Of a stretch of 27,329 nt of DNA, positions 1 to 8,308 are shown piece after piece (position 1 is the first letter of the stretch; each line of letters starts with the position of its first letter). The stretch covers positions 1-27,329 of the forward strand of contig DBEB01000008.1 in NCBI GenBank assembly GCA_002293855.1. Reading direction: 5' to 3'. The notes under the pieces were generated by a model. That model was not told where the DNA came from. It searched no databases and saw only the letters and a program-made list of their open reading frames with translations. The stretch comes from Candidatus Falkowbacteria bacterium UBA917. GTDB taxonomy: Bacteria > Patescibacteriota > Patescibacteriia > Patescibacteriales > Patescibacteriaceae. Both the position numbers and the translations under genes were made by a program.

Positions 1-1091
1 TTGTAAGCCCTGCACTTGTTATTTGCATCACCACAATCCCATTCCCAACCCAAAAAATCTCTATAATTATATACTTTTTTAAAATTACTGACGCCACCAG
101 CACACAGTCCAGTAGAACTCTCGGTTAAGTTATCAGCCCATTGCCCATCACGAGAGCCACAGCAAGGGATTCTAAACTGAAATGGACTAGACCAAGGACT
201 AGTACTGACATTTGTACAGCCCGTTGCTGCACAACCAGTACAACTCGCCTTTTCAAAAGTACAGTTATCCTGACAACGAACCGGACCACCACCTGTACAA
301 CCCAAATCCTGACAACTCTTTGGTGGCACCCCTAGGTTATTACCATCACATTCTTCTTCACCATCAATAATACCATTACCACATAGTGAACGATTACAAC
401 CACTAGTATCAATTTTTGTACAGGCATTGGTACATTTCAACTTACCATTTAAAAAAGGTGGCAAACCAAAATCTTTACAGGTTTTACCACCAAAATCATT
501 GCCATCACAGAGCTCTAGCAAGCCAGGATAGCTTTCTTTTTTACCATTACCACAAGACAAACACGTGTCGGTATTAAAATTACAAGTCGCATAGTCACAA
601 GTCAAAGTACCACTATGGTAGGCGCTGCCCTGACTCTCACAGCTCTGAGTGACTGGCACTCCTAACTCACACTGCTCTAAGCCTTCAACCCTGCCATCAC
701 CACACTTAGTCTCTTGACAATCAGACAGATCCCATTTACAGCTGGCATTGCAAGCCAAATCACCAGTTTTATTCCAATCAGCACAAGTCGCATCATTCAA
801 ATTGTTGCCATCACACTCTTCACCAAAATCAATATCTCCATTACCACACAAAACTATACCTTGAGAACAATCTATCGTCTGACCATCAGCCGTACAAGTC
901 CAATTATACTTAGCCGGATTTTGTGAATCTGGTAATTGTTGAGCCAAACCATTTAAACAAGTACCACTGACACCGTTATGATTGCCACAAACCGGTGGAG
1001 CAGCATCAACAGTCGCTGTCATCATCACCAAGCCAATGAACACACTCATTACCAAGCCGAAAAAGCGAACAATGTTTTCAAACTTAAACAT
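1..1091 (-). CDS. Secreted Cys-rich CGNG-repeat protein, C-terminus cut off by window edge
   Basis: This reading frame has no stop before the left edge; 363 codons are visible. Residues 1-30 form a signal peptide: a short charged start, a hydrophobic stretch and an Ala-rich cleavage region ending VDA/APP. The rest is Cys-rich, with four repeats beginning CGNG or CGDG near residues 82, 130, 180 and 237. Three of them continue into an acidic segment with a CDGN core (GEECDGNN near 90, LCDGND near 195, EECDGNN near 246). This matches the Myxococcus Cys-rich repeat / DUF4215 type, whose cysteines are thought to form disulfides outside the cytoplasm. A different Cys/Trp-rich region begins near residue 290. 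The ATG at 1091 was chosen because the signal peptide follows it directly. A surface or secreted adhesin-like role is inference. The family call is fairly firm. Confidence 0.85.
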   Translation of the reverse strand, partial: MFKFENIVRFFGLVMSVFIGLVMMTATVDAAPPVCGNHNGVSGTCLNGLAQQLPDSQNPAKYNWTCTADGQTIDCSQGIVLCGNGDIDFGEECDGNNLNDATCADWNKTGDLACNASCKWDLSDCQETKCGDGRVEGLEQCELGVPVTQSCESQGSAYHSGTLTCDYATCNFNTDTCLSCGNGKKESYPGLLELCDGNDFGGKTCKDFGLPPFLNGKLKCTNACTKIDTSGCNRSLCGNGIIDGEEECDGNNLGVPPKSCQDLGCTGGGPVRCQDNCTFEKASCTGCAATGCTNVSTSPWSSPFQFRIPCCGSRDGQWADNLTESSTGLCAGGVSNFKKVYNYRDFLGWEWDCGDANNKCRAY

Positions 1092-1105
1092 AAGGAGACC
1101 TAAGC

Positions 1106-1121
1106 CGACTAAGACTAGTCG
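1106..1121 (-). other. Short hairpin in the leader of the Cys-rich gene
   Basis: Perfect 6-bp stem CGACTA/TAGTCG with a 4-nt loop, in the transcribed leader between the candidate promoter (1144-1152) and the ATG at 1091. It has no T-run, so it is not a terminator. It may affect mRNA stability or translation, or be chance. Confidence 0.35.
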
Positions 1122-1143
1122 CTTTAATTTTAAAATCCTAGTA

Positions 1144-1152
1144 ATTATAGCA
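1144..1152 (-). promoter_or_regulatory. Extended -10 promoter of the Cys-rich gene
   Basis: Read on the minus strand the sequence is TTGCTATAAT: a consensus TATAAT preceded by TG and one base. No convincing -35 lies 17 nt upstream. The start codon is about 50 nt downstream. Confidence 0.6.
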
Positions 1153-1271
1153 AGAAATAAAAAACTTGAACAGTTAAAATTATTATTAGCGCTCACTTAT
1201 TGCGCATCCTAACTCAACTCCAAACTCTTTAATAAATCAAAACTAGCTATATCAAAATATATTTTGACAAT

Positions 1272-1298
1272 AAAAAAAACCGCCTTAGTCTAGGCGGT
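1272..1298 (-). terminator. Intrinsic terminator after the receiver-domain gene
   Basis: Stem of 7 bp (ACCGCCT/AGGCGGT at 1279-1285 and 1292-1298) with a 6-nt loop, followed on the minus strand by a run of seven T. It lies about 15 nt past the stop of the gene ending at 1314. Confidence 0.85.
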
Positions 1299-1313
1299 CT
1301 TTCTAATAAAAAC

Positions 1314-1709
1314 TTATAAACTCAGCGCTTCATTAATCTTATCCACAATTTCCTTCAAGCTGACATCAGACTTTACCAAGAAATCATCAGCTCCTAAACT
1401 AATCGCCTTATCACGATCAGAAGACTGACTCAAATTAGAACTAATCAATACAATCGGTTTGTAGTTCAAATTTTTTAAACCAGCCAGCACTCCAAAGCCA
1501 TCTACCTTTGGCATCATGATATCAAGTAGCATCAAGTCAAACTTCGTCTTTTTTAAAGCTTCGAGCGCCTCTTCACCATTACTAGCAAGCTCCACATTAA
1601 AACCAAGATGCTCCAGTTTTAATTGCAAGGCCTTGGCAATGGCATTTTCATCCTCAGCGATCAAGATCTTTTTGTGATTTTTTTCTGTCATATTCATACA
1701 ATTTACCAC
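1314..1709 (-). CDS. Single-domain response regulator (CheY-like receiver)
   Basis: The whole protein is one receiver domain with no output domain. Visible landmarks are the acidic pair E19/D20, the phospho-acceptor D63 in LLDIMMPKVDG, S90/S91 at the switch position and K113 in FLVKSD. Receivers of this type are phosphorylated on the Asp by a histidine kinase; no kinase gene is present here. The frame opens with GTG at 1709; ATG codons at residues 5 and 7 are plausible true starts, and there is no clear Shine-Dalgarno to decide. It follows the ATP-grasp gene by 20 nt with no promoter between and ends at a strong terminator, so the two are probably co-transcribed. The partner and pathway are unknown. 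Confidence 0.93.
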   Translation of the reverse strand: MVNCMNMTEKNHKKILIAEDENAIAKALQLKLEHLGFNVELASNGEEALEALKKTKFDLMLLDIMMPKVDGFGVLAGLKNLNYKPIVLISSNLSQSSDRDKAISLGADDFLVKSDVSLKEIVDKINEALSL

Positions 1710-1729
1710 CAGCCCAGAGAAAAGGCAAG

Positions 1730-3004
1730 TTAAGTGATAATTTGCAAAAACTTCTCCGCTCGCCTGATATCAGCAAGTAGTCCCGAACGACTCTCATTAA
1801 ACATGATCAAGTTAGCCACACTTCGACCACCATTTTTAGCGAAACGACATTTGTCACCAACTTTTTTATTTTGCTCAATCGACACAAAAGAGCCAAGCGC
1901 CTTGATTTTATTAATACCATTAATTTTTTTGATCAACCCCTCTTGTTTAGCAAAAAACTTCATCGCTACACTATGACCCTTTGTTTTCTTTGGTAAAATT
2001 AATTTACCAGGCACTCGAGTCAAGATATCATTAAGCGAATGATCGATACCAAAAGCTAACTCATAGAGCTGATGACGAAAACCGCCTACTCTAGGACCAA
2101 GCTCAATCACCTTAAAACCACTTCTAGTCTTGATCAATTCCACATGAGCTGTAGTTGATCGCAAACACATAGCATGAATCGCCTGCTTAGCTACTAGTTC
2201 AGCCTGACCAATTTCTTCTTTTTTCAAAGTTGTTGGCGTCATCTGCTCATAACCAAAAAAATCATCAAAACCAATCATCTTACCAGTCTTAACCTGACAA
2301 GGCGGACAAAAACTTACTGTTCCACGAGATGATACATAGGCATCGATGCTGAACATCTCGCCTTCCATAAACTCTTCAATCAAGATCTTTGGCTCCTCTT
2401 TGCGTCCGTCATTTTTATAGAAGCGCTTAATCTTACGCAAAACTTTTTTCAAATCCTTTTCTAATTCTTCTTCATGATAACAAATACTGACAAGCAAGCT
2501 GGCACCCAAACCAGCTGGCTTGATCACCAAGGGAAAACCAACTTTTTCTTTAATTTTTTTAATCGCCAATTCATCAGCCTCAGATACCACCGTAAAACGT
2601 GGACTAATCTTGGGATCATAGTTATGAAAATGCTGACGCATCGCAATCTTATCAACCGACCAGCGAATCGATTCTGAAGACGGAGTCCTCATATACGGCA
2701 AATATGGGACTATTCTAGCAAAGTCCTCCATATTCTTATCCGATCGACAAGTTACAGCCAGTAAACGAGAACTGATTTCCTGTAAAGTTTTTATCACCTT
2801 TGATGGCTTGGTAAAATCACAAACTAGCAAATAATCGACACCGTTTGCCTTTTCTTTTTTAGTCTGTTTTATATCACGAACAACCGCTATTTTGAGCGGT
2901 CTATTTAACTTTTTACTGTATTTTTTAACAGCCTTAGTTACGGCACCAGCAGCATTGTGAGGCACCTCGTTGATAAACAAAATAATGTCTTTATTATCAG
3001 CCAT
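1730..3004 (-). CDS. ATP-grasp domain protein (carboxylate-amine ligase type)
   Basis: 424 aa. The N-terminal 100 residues look like a preATP-grasp Rossmann-like region. The ATP-grasp fold follows: K162 in VIKPAGLGAS (nucleotide-binding loop), the ILIEEFMEGE segment near 207-216, and the metal-binding end E289 (HVELIKT) and E301-R305 (VIELGPRVGG). Such enzymes join a carboxylate, activated as an acylphosphate, to an amine or similar nucleophile. The substrate cannot be told from sequence. A C-terminal domain after about residue 345 resembles the tail seen in carbamoyl-phosphate-synthase-like and biotin-carboxylase-like members. It is the first gene of a two-gene unit with the receiver protein and has its own promoter upstream. 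Confidence 0.85.
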   Translation of the reverse strand: MADNKDIILFINEVPHNAAGAVTKAVKKYSKKLNRPLKIAVVRDIKQTKKEKANGVDYLLVCDFTKPSKVIKTLQEISSRLLAVTCRSDKNMEDFARIVPYLPYMRTPSSESIRWSVDKIAMRQHFHNYDPKISPRFTVVSEADELAIKKIKEKVGFPLVIKPAGLGASLLVSICYHEEELEKDLKKVLRKIKRFYKNDGRKEEPKILIEEFMEGEMFSIDAYVSSRGTVSFCPPCQVKTGKMIGFDDFFGYEQMTPTTLKKEEIGQAELVAKQAIHAMCLRSTTAHVELIKTRSGFKVIELGPRVGGFRHQLYELAFGIDHSLNDILTRVPGKLILPKKTKGHSVAMKFFAKQEGLIKKINGINKIKALGSFVSIEQNKKVGDKCRFAKNGGRSVANLIMFNESRSGLLADIRRAEKFLQIIT

Positions 3005-3025
3005 ATATTTCTATAATAAGCCACT

Positions 3026-3054
3026 ATTTTGCAATATAAGATCGCTCTTGTCAA
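3026..3054 (-). promoter_or_regulatory. Promoter of the ATP-grasp / receiver operon
   Basis: Consensus -35 TTGACA (3049-3054), 17-nt spacer, weaker -10 CAAAAT (3026-3031). The predicted transcription start leaves a leader of roughly 15-20 nt before the ATG at 3004, with no Shine-Dalgarno. Confidence 0.6.
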
Positions 3055-3079
3055 TAGTTTTAAGAAGCTTCAAATAGCC

Positions 3080-3709
3080 CTAATTAACAGGGTTATTAGC
3101 CAAATCCAGAATCACTTGCTCTTTACCTTGATAACGCTTTTGCCAAGCCGCCTGCTCAAGCGCCCGCTTAGCCTTAGCTGCCTTTAATTTCTTTTCCTCT
3201 TCTAGCTCAGTGGCCTTTTCCATTTTCTTGAGTTCGGCACTACTAGGAACTGCCTTTAGTCGCTTAGCCTTTTCTTGTTTTAATTTGAGAGCATCACGTT
3301 CTCGGCTTTTACGCTCAGCTTGTTGTTGAGCCTGCACAGCCTTTAATTCAGCTCTTAGCTCGTTCAATTCTTTATTCATTCGATCATTAATTTGCTTCGT
3401 TTGCACGCCCTGTTGCTCTTTTAGCTTATTAACTTTATCAGCATAAAACTTCTTAATCTCAGCGATTTGCTTAGCATCCTTAGTAGTCTTTAATTTTTCT
3501 AGCTGCTCTTTATTAATAACAGCCGTCTGAGCATTGACAGAGCTAGCCAAAGATCGCAACTCATTAGCCTTGTCAGTTTCTTTATTTTTAATTCTGGTTT
3601 GATAGTTTTTTAGCATCTCACTAGCACTCGCCTCCGGACTCAAAGAAGCCGCCTCAACTCTCAGAGCCACACTAAATATCAAAAAGCTCATTAATATTAC
3701 AATTCTCAT
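3080..3709 (-). CDS. Secreted or periplasmic coiled-coil protein, unknown function
   Basis: 209 aa. Residues 1-21 look like a signal peptide ending VEAAS. Everything after is highly charged and rich in Ala, Lys, Glu and Gln with heptad-like spacing, which predicts one long coiled coil over about residues 30-190. No Cys and no catalytic motif are seen. It lies downstream of the M23 peptidase gene but has its own promoter, whose -35 abuts that gene's stop. A helical scaffold or regulator in the envelope, perhaps for the neighbouring wall hydrolase as with EnvC-like activators, is only a guess. A second small secreted helical protein occurs at 10497-11003; I see no clear homology between them. 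Confidence 0.75.
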   Translation of the reverse strand: MRIVILMSFLIFSVALRVEAASLSPEASASEMLKNYQTRIKNKETDKANELRSLASSVNAQTAVINKEQLEKLKTTKDAKQIAEIKKFYADKVNKLKEQQGVQTKQINDRMNKELNELRAELKAVQAQQQAERKSRERDALKLKQEKAKRLKAVPSSAELKKMEKATELEEEKKLKAAKAKRALEQAAWQKRYQGKEQVILDLANNPVN

Positions 3710-3734
3710 ATTTTCGCTTTATGTTAACTAGCTC

Positions 3735-3763
3735 AGTATAGCATTTTACTCCAGCTCCTTCAA
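3735..3763 (-). promoter_or_regulatory. Extended -10 promoter of the coiled-coil gene
   Basis: -35 TTGAAG (3758-3763), 17-nt spacer ending in TGC, -10 TATACT (3735-3740). The predicted leader before the ATG at 3709 is about 18 nt and lacks a Shine-Dalgarno. Confidence 0.7.
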
Positions 3764-4978
3764 TTATTTATCCAGCTCTGTCTGATAAACTTCTCTTTGC
3801 TTATTAAAAGTCACCAAATCTTCGCCTGAGAGCGGCGCACTCGGTGGCTGGATTTCTTTGAGAGGATTAACTTTAACTCCATTTTTAATCATTTCAAAAT
3901 GCACATGTGGCCCAGTCGAAAAACCAGTCGAGCCTACCAAGCCAATTGTTTGATTTTGACCAACCGCTTGACCATTCTTGACCAAAATCTTGGACATATG
4001 ACCATAGGTCGTACTATAAGTACTGTCATGACGAATTGTCACCACATTACCATAACCATTTTTCCAGCCAGCAAAACTAACTCGCCCATCACCCACCGCT
4101 CTAATTGGCGTGCCTTGAGCCGCCGCATAATCAATCGCCAAATGATTAGCCGTAAAACGTTGATACTGACCACCAACATAGCGAGGATTATTGGTATAGC
4201 CAGAAGAAATATACCTAAAAGCTACTGGCGCTCGCAAAAACCTCTTTAAGGCTGCTCGACCCTGCTCATCATAATAAGCATCCTTGCCTTTGTCGTCAGT
4301 CCACAAATAAATAAAGTAACTTTGTCCGTCATTGATGTAGCGAGCAGCGAGCACCCTACCAGGTTTAGCTGGCATAGCATCTCGCTCACGGGCTTCGTAC
4401 AAAACCTTAAAACTATCACCGCTTTTAACATCCATCGAAAAATCAATTGTCGAGCCAAAAGCTTCAGCCATCTCAATAACCAAACCCTCATCCAAGCCCG
4501 CCGCCAAAGCCGCTTCGTACAAAGACGAATCAATCGTCCCCTGAGACAATTTATTAGTTATTTTATACTCAATCGCCTGAACTTTGGCTTTCCAAAGCCC
4601 TTCTTCCTTATACACCGCTAATTGTTTTTGATCATCGATATCATAACTCAATTTAATCAAATCCTGCGCGTCATCATATTGTAAATCCAGTCTTCGACCG
4701 ACCCTAACTAGCGCCAAATCATAATTAGTCAACGCTACCTCATAAATCGCCGCCGTTACAGCTGGATCAACACCTTGCTCAGTCATAAACTCACCAAAAG
4801 TTGCCTGTTCTGGAATTTTCAAATATTTAGTTTTGGGATCAGGCACAAAAACCGGCCCGGACTCCTCAACTACAACTGGCACCTCTTGCTCCGAACGAGC
4901 TTCTTTTTGTGACCATATTAAATAAGCGACCACTGCGGCCGCTACTATTAACAGTACTCCTAGATAGCTCTTTTTCAT
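3764..4978 (-). CDS. M23 family murein endopeptidase, membrane-anchored
   Basis: 404 aa. Residues 5-23 are a single N-terminal membrane anchor. A middle region (about 50-250) resembles the OapA/LysM-like N-domains of MepM-type enzymes, including a DFSMDVKSGDSF stretch near 179-190 that closely follows that family. The catalytic LytM domain covers about 265-375. Zinc ligands are visible as H279 and D283 (HLAID) and H360 of the HVH motif (H358-H360), with H327 (YGHM) as the catalytic His. These enzymes cut peptide cross-links in peptidoglycan, here presumably on the outer face of the membrane. All active-site residues are intact. The gene starts 3 nt after the upstream membrane protein, as in an operon with the exonuclease gene. 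The exact bond cut is not known from sequence. Confidence 0.93.
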   Translation of the reverse strand: MKKSYLGVLLIVAAAVVAYLIWSQKEARSEQEVPVVVEESGPVFVPDPKTKYLKIPEQATFGEFMTEQGVDPAVTAAIYEVALTNYDLALVRVGRRLDLQYDDAQDLIKLSYDIDDQKQLAVYKEEGLWKAKVQAIEYKITNKLSQGTIDSSLYEAALAAGLDEGLVIEMAEAFGSTIDFSMDVKSGDSFKVLYEARERDAMPAKPGRVLAARYINDGQSYFIYLWTDDKGKDAYYDEQGRAALKRFLRAPVAFRYISSGYTNNPRYVGGQYQRFTANHLAIDYAAAQGTPIRAVGDGRVSFAGWKNGYGNVVTIRHDSTYSTTYGHMSKILVKNGQAVGQNQTIGLVGSTGFSTGPHVHFEMIKNGVKVNPLKEIQPPSAPLSGEDLVTFNKQREVYQTELDK

Positions 4979-4981
4979 AAT

Positions 4982-5311
4982 TTATTTAGCAATCTGATTT
5001 GGCTTAATATAAATAACTCGCCAAAAGTAACGACCCATCGACAAGCCAGCCAAATATCCAGCTAACATCGTGATCACAAACCACATTTTACCAAGCAAGG
5101 ACCACAGTTTCCAAGACAAGCCAAAACTGTACTGAGCATAGTCAAGCAACAACAAAAAAATCGTTGCCGCCGTTGATAGCACATACATAAAATAAGCTGC
5201 CATCAAACCCAAGACCGCAAACAATGCCACATAAATCCTACGCTTCGTGGCCAAAACTTCTTTATCACGAGGCACAAAACGAAAAAAATCTTTGAGCTTA
5301 TCGTAAGTCAT
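4982..5311 (-). CDS. Small membrane protein, unknown function
   Basis: 109 aa from the ATG at 5311. An in-frame TTG five codons earlier (5326) is possible, but the ATG is preferred. After a polar N-terminus with KLKDFFRFVPRDKE, there are about three hydrophobic segments (near residues 24-48, 48-66 and 75-93), and the end is basic. I do not recognise the family. It lies between the DEDDy exonuclease and the M23 peptidase genes with gaps of 18 and 3 nt, so it is probably co-transcribed with both. A role in membrane anchoring or envelope is inferred only from position and hydrophobicity. Confidence 0.65.
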   Translation of the reverse strand: MTYDKLKDFFRFVPRDKEVLATKRRIYVALFAVLGLMAAYFMYVLSTAATIFLLLLDYAQYSFGLSWKLWSLLGKMWFVITMLAGYLAGLSMGRYFWRVIYIKPNQIAK

Positions 5312-5329
5312 ATCACTTGAGATCAAACA

Positions 5330-5905
5330 TTAAAAAGGCAAAGTATAATTAATCACCGCTTTCTCTACTCGATCGTATTCAGACAAGTCAATCGGAAAAC
5401 TCAAACTATCCGTCAGCGACTTATACTTGAGTGACTTATTAGCCACCGCATAATCATAAACTTCTTTGGTCACTTTGACATCCTGCTCACAGTACTTAAT
5501 GATTTCATCAATCTTGCCCTCAGCCCACCAAGCTACTGCTTGCAAACCATCAGCCGACTTGGAATGACCCAAGGTTGCGCTCGCCACCGCATCCAAACCA
5601 ATCCTTTTACCTAGTGACTTTTTGATCTCTTCAAGCAAGTCTAGGCTTTTAATCTTGGTCAGATCGCCAGGATAATACTTATCCAAGACCGGTATATCAA
5701 AATAATTAGAGTTAAAACCGATCAGCAAATCAGCACTTTCCAAAATCGGCCACAACTTAGCTAATGACCCTTCCAAAAAAGAACTGTATTTATCTTTGTC
5801 ATACTCATAAATAGATACCACCGAGATGTCCAAGGCGACTGGATCACGACTACCAACTTGAGCAAAAGTATTTTTTGTTTCAATGTCAAAAACAATTTTT
5901 TTCAT
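5330..5905 (-). CDS. DEDDy-type 3'-5' exonuclease (RNase H-like fold)
   Basis: 191 aa. Exonuclease motif I is FDIET with D7 and E9, motif II is GFNSNYFD with D70, and motif III is YCEQD with Y138 and D142, giving the complete DEDDy metal-binding set. The length and the WWAEGKIDEIIKYCEQDV context fit the YprB / predicted 3'-5' exonuclease group related to the proofreading domain of family B polymerases. It should remove nucleotides from 3' ends using two metal ions. DNA or RNA preference cannot be told. It is the first gene of a unit with a membrane protein and the M23 peptidase, a pairing I cannot explain functionally. Confidence 0.82.
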   Translation of the reverse strand: MKKIVFDIETKNTFAQVGSRDPVALDISVVSIYEYDKDKYSSFLEGSLAKLWPILESADLLIGFNSNYFDIPVLDKYYPGDLTKIKSLDLLEEIKKSLGKRIGLDAVASATLGHSKSADGLQAVAWWAEGKIDEIIKYCEQDVKVTKEVYDYAVANKSLKYKSLTDSLSFPIDLSEYDRVEKAVINYTLPF

Positions 5906-5930
5906 AGCTTCTCTTTAGACTAACCGCTCT

Positions 5931-5959
5931 AGAATATCATTCTTAAAAGCAATTATCAA
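5931..5959 (-). promoter_or_regulatory. Promoter of the exonuclease-M23 operon
   Basis: -35 TTGATA (5954-5959), 17-nt spacer ending TGA, -10 TATTCT (5931-5936). A leader of about 20 nt precedes the ATG at 5905 and holds a purine-rich AAAGAGAAG that could be a weak ribosome binding site. Confidence 0.65.
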
Positions 5960-6003
5960 GACAAGAAAAAGGCTTTTACCAGACCAGTATTTATTAATTT
6001 TTA

Positions 6004-6999
6004 TCAATCAATATATTCTTGATTAAACATTTTTACAGTCAAGACAAAATAAGACAAAATCAGCGGCCCCACAATCACTCCCAGCAGCCCAAAGAAAGAT
6101 AGCCCAATAAAGACACCGATAATAGAAATCACCGGATGAATATGACCAATCTTATTTTGGAGCATCGGTCTAACAAAGTTATCAATCGTACTAATCACTA
6201 AGCCCCAAATCATCAAACCAACACCCATCGCGACCTGACCAGTCGCTATTAACCAAGCCGCTGCCGGCACCCACACCACTGGCACACCCACTACTGGCAT
6301 AAAAGCCAAAATCAAACCAATAAATCCAAGCACCAAAGCCCCAGGCACTCCAAACAAAAATAGTCCCAGCGTCAAAAGACCAGCCTGACCGACCGCAATA
6401 CAACCAGAAGCAATAATCGTCGAATGAGTAATATTACGAAATTCTTGTTGTAGCTTGACGGTATTTGCGCGACTAAAAGGCATGATCGACACGACCAATT
6501 TACGCAAATCACCTTCATCAGCAACCAGCAGATAAAACAAGACAAAGTACATGATGGTGTAATTAATCACTTGACCACCAAGCGCCTTCACAGTTACTAC
6601 AAAGAAACCACCCAAATTATTAACTAGTCCCGATAGCTCCTGAGTTAATTGCTTACTCCAAGCCAAAGGTAAATGAGACGTGAAATTAGTCCAGATATCA
6701 ACATTAGTCCTCAAATAGTCTAGCACCTCTACTGACTGAGCAAGTAGCAAAGACGCAAGCAATGACAGTGGCAATAAAACCATCACCAAAGACAAAAAGA
6801 TCACTAACATCGCCGCCACACCAGCTCGCCATTTCAATTTTATACAAAAATATTGATAGAGTGGCCTAAACAAGAAAAACAATATCAAAGCACCAAAAAA
6901 AGCATTGCGATAAGGCCACAAAGCCAAGGCCAAAAAACCACTAATCAATAAAATTAGCACCAAAGCCAGAGATCTCTTGACTGATTTTTTTGCCCACAT
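6004..6999 (-). CDS. AI-2E family transporter-like membrane protein
   Basis: 331 aa with about seven to eight hydrophobic segments. A short first pair of helices is followed by a soluble loop (about 75-140), and the C-terminal half ends in the family signature region: DNFVRPMLQNKIG, then HPVISIIGVFIGL, then GLLGVIVGPLIL. The family (PF01594) includes proteins linked to autoinducer-2 export but also cation/proton antiporters, so the substrate is open. The ATG at 6999 is chosen because it comes 2 nt after the upstream stop; an in-frame TTG at 7008 would overlap that gene. The stop is TGA followed at once by TAA. It is the third gene of the DksA-like operon. Confidence 0.9.
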   Translation of the reverse strand: MWAKKSVKRSLALVLILLISGFLALALWPYRNAFFGALILFFLFRPLYQYFCIKLKWRAGVAAMLVIFLSLVMVLLPLSLLASLLLAQSVEVLDYLRTNVDIWTNFTSHLPLAWSKQLTQELSGLVNNLGGFFVVTVKALGGQVINYTIMYFVLFYLLVADEGDLRKLVVSIMPFSRANTVKLQQEFRNITHSTIIASGCIAVGQAGLLTLGLFLFGVPGALVLGFIGLILAFMPVVGVPVVWVPAAAWLIATGQVAMGVGLMIWGLVISTIDNFVRPMLQNKIGHIHPVISIIGVFIGLSFFGLLGVIVGPLILSYFVLTVKMFNQEYID

Positions 7000-7001
7000 A
7001 A

Positions 7002-8300
7002 TTACCAAATTATATCGTCTTGACTCAATTTATGTTCACCAGCCGATAACAAATCACCCTCGCTAGCAACTAGTCCCGCCCCCAAACAATAAGTTAAGAC
7101 ATAATCCTGACCACCGGCCACTTGATAATAGCCATACTCATAATCCACCGGACAATCACCATCAGCCGATTTAATGTTACTTGGCAAAGCCTCAGCATAT
7201 CTGGTGCCAGCTACAGCAAGCTCCTGACCCATCACCAACCACTCTGGATAAGCACCCTGATCTTTGTAGTAGTCAGCAAGCAGACTTTGAATCTTCTTCA
7301 TATCTGCTACTCTCTGTCGATCGCGAGAGATGAGCTTGTTTTGCATCACTGCTTCTGAACTCATAGCCTTAATAGTTGTCATCAACATCGATAGCGCAAA
7401 TAAAGCAGCGCACAAAATCGCAAACTTGACCAAAGTCGGATTACCAGCCTTAGCTAGTTTAGTCTTAGGCGCCATAGCCACCAATTCCTTATACATAACT
7501 CTGCCAAAAATCACCAAGCTAGGCACAAATACAAAATTAGACGCCACCAAAACTAACTTCATTAACAAATCCCAAGCAACATAAACAGCATGGTTACTAG
7601 GCCAATAATTATGAATACTTATCAGTCCATAAAACAGCACCCAGATCCCTACAAAAGCAGCTAGTTTAGCAAAGACCGCTAGTGAGCGACCTCGCACCAG
7701 TTCACGACTCCGTCTTAGTGCCGAGATATTTTGTAAGCCACCTTCCATCAAGGCAAAAAAGGACCAAAAACAATTAACGCCCACCCAAACAATCGGCGCT
7801 AGCAACAAAACCAAGCCAACCAACAATCGCCAGTCAAAAGCCTGACCGCTTTGAGCAAGTATCGGCAACCAAGCCTCGGCACTAACTTGCAAAAAAAAGA
7901 CAAGCGGCGCACTAGCCAGCATCAAGAGAGCTTCAATCAACACCCAAACTAACAAAAAATGCCAAAAATAATGACGCGTCGACAAAATTATTTGCCAAGC
8001 AGAGATTCGCTTATCATCATTAGCAATCAAATAAAAACCTATGACAGCAGACAGTGCAAAGTAGGCAGCCAGCATCGTAGCCAAGAAATACAAGACTGCC
8101 AAAAGCAGATTCAACACCTGATACTGTCCAGCGTCATTACTATAATTAAGCAAATAATGAACAGCATAAATAATCACCAAGGGCACAGCGCCTACAATTG
8201 CGAGAAAACAGAGCTCGACAAACTCCCAATATTTTTGGCGATAAATCTTGACAGTTTGATTAACCAAACTTTTAATTGAACTCAGTCTTTTCATAATCAT
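7002..8300 (-). CDS. Polytopic membrane protein with C-terminal pilin-like domain
   Basis: 432 aa. Residues 1-275 hold about six membrane helices and resemble the membrane domain found in glycerophosphodiester-phosphodiesterase-like integral proteins. After a basic linker a final helix (about 291-310) leads into a soluble tail. This tail has the look of a type II secretion / type IV pseudopilin: RVADMKKIQSLLADYY then QGAYPEW (about 330-354), and a Tyr-rich end with C383 and C405 in position for the usual C-terminal disulfide. The N-terminal prepilin peptidase site of true pilins is absent, so the tail cannot be processed as a normal pilin. It lies 8 nt after the DksA-like gene and 2 nt before the AI-2E gene. 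The ATG at 8300 has a second ATG two codons later. Confidence 0.8.
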   Translation of the reverse strand: MIMKRLSSIKSLVNQTVKIYRQKYWEFVELCFLAIVGAVPLVIIYAVHYLLNYSNDAGQYQVLNLLLAVLYFLATMLAAYFALSAVIGFYLIANDDKRISAWQIILSTRHYFWHFLLVWVLIEALLMLASAPLVFFLQVSAEAWLPILAQSGQAFDWRLLVGLVLLLAPIVWVGVNCFWSFFALMEGGLQNISALRRSRELVRGRSLAVFAKLAAFVGIWVLFYGLISIHNYWPSNHAVYVAWDLLMKLVLVASNFVFVPSLVIFGRVMYKELVAMAPKTKLAKAGNPTLVKFAILCAALFALSMLMTTIKAMSSEAVMQNKLISRDRQRVADMKKIQSLLADYYKDQGAYPEWLVMGQELAVAGTRYAEALPSNIKSADGDCPVDYEYGYYQVAGGQDYVLTYCLGAGLVASEGDLLSAGEHKLSQDDIIW

Positions 8301-8308
8301 ATTTAATT

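Noticed and set aside
4246..4533. 95-codon frame inside the M23 gene
   Set aside because: Same strand, shifted frame, low-quality composition rich in Arg, Leu and Trp; the M23 frame is intact and conserved.
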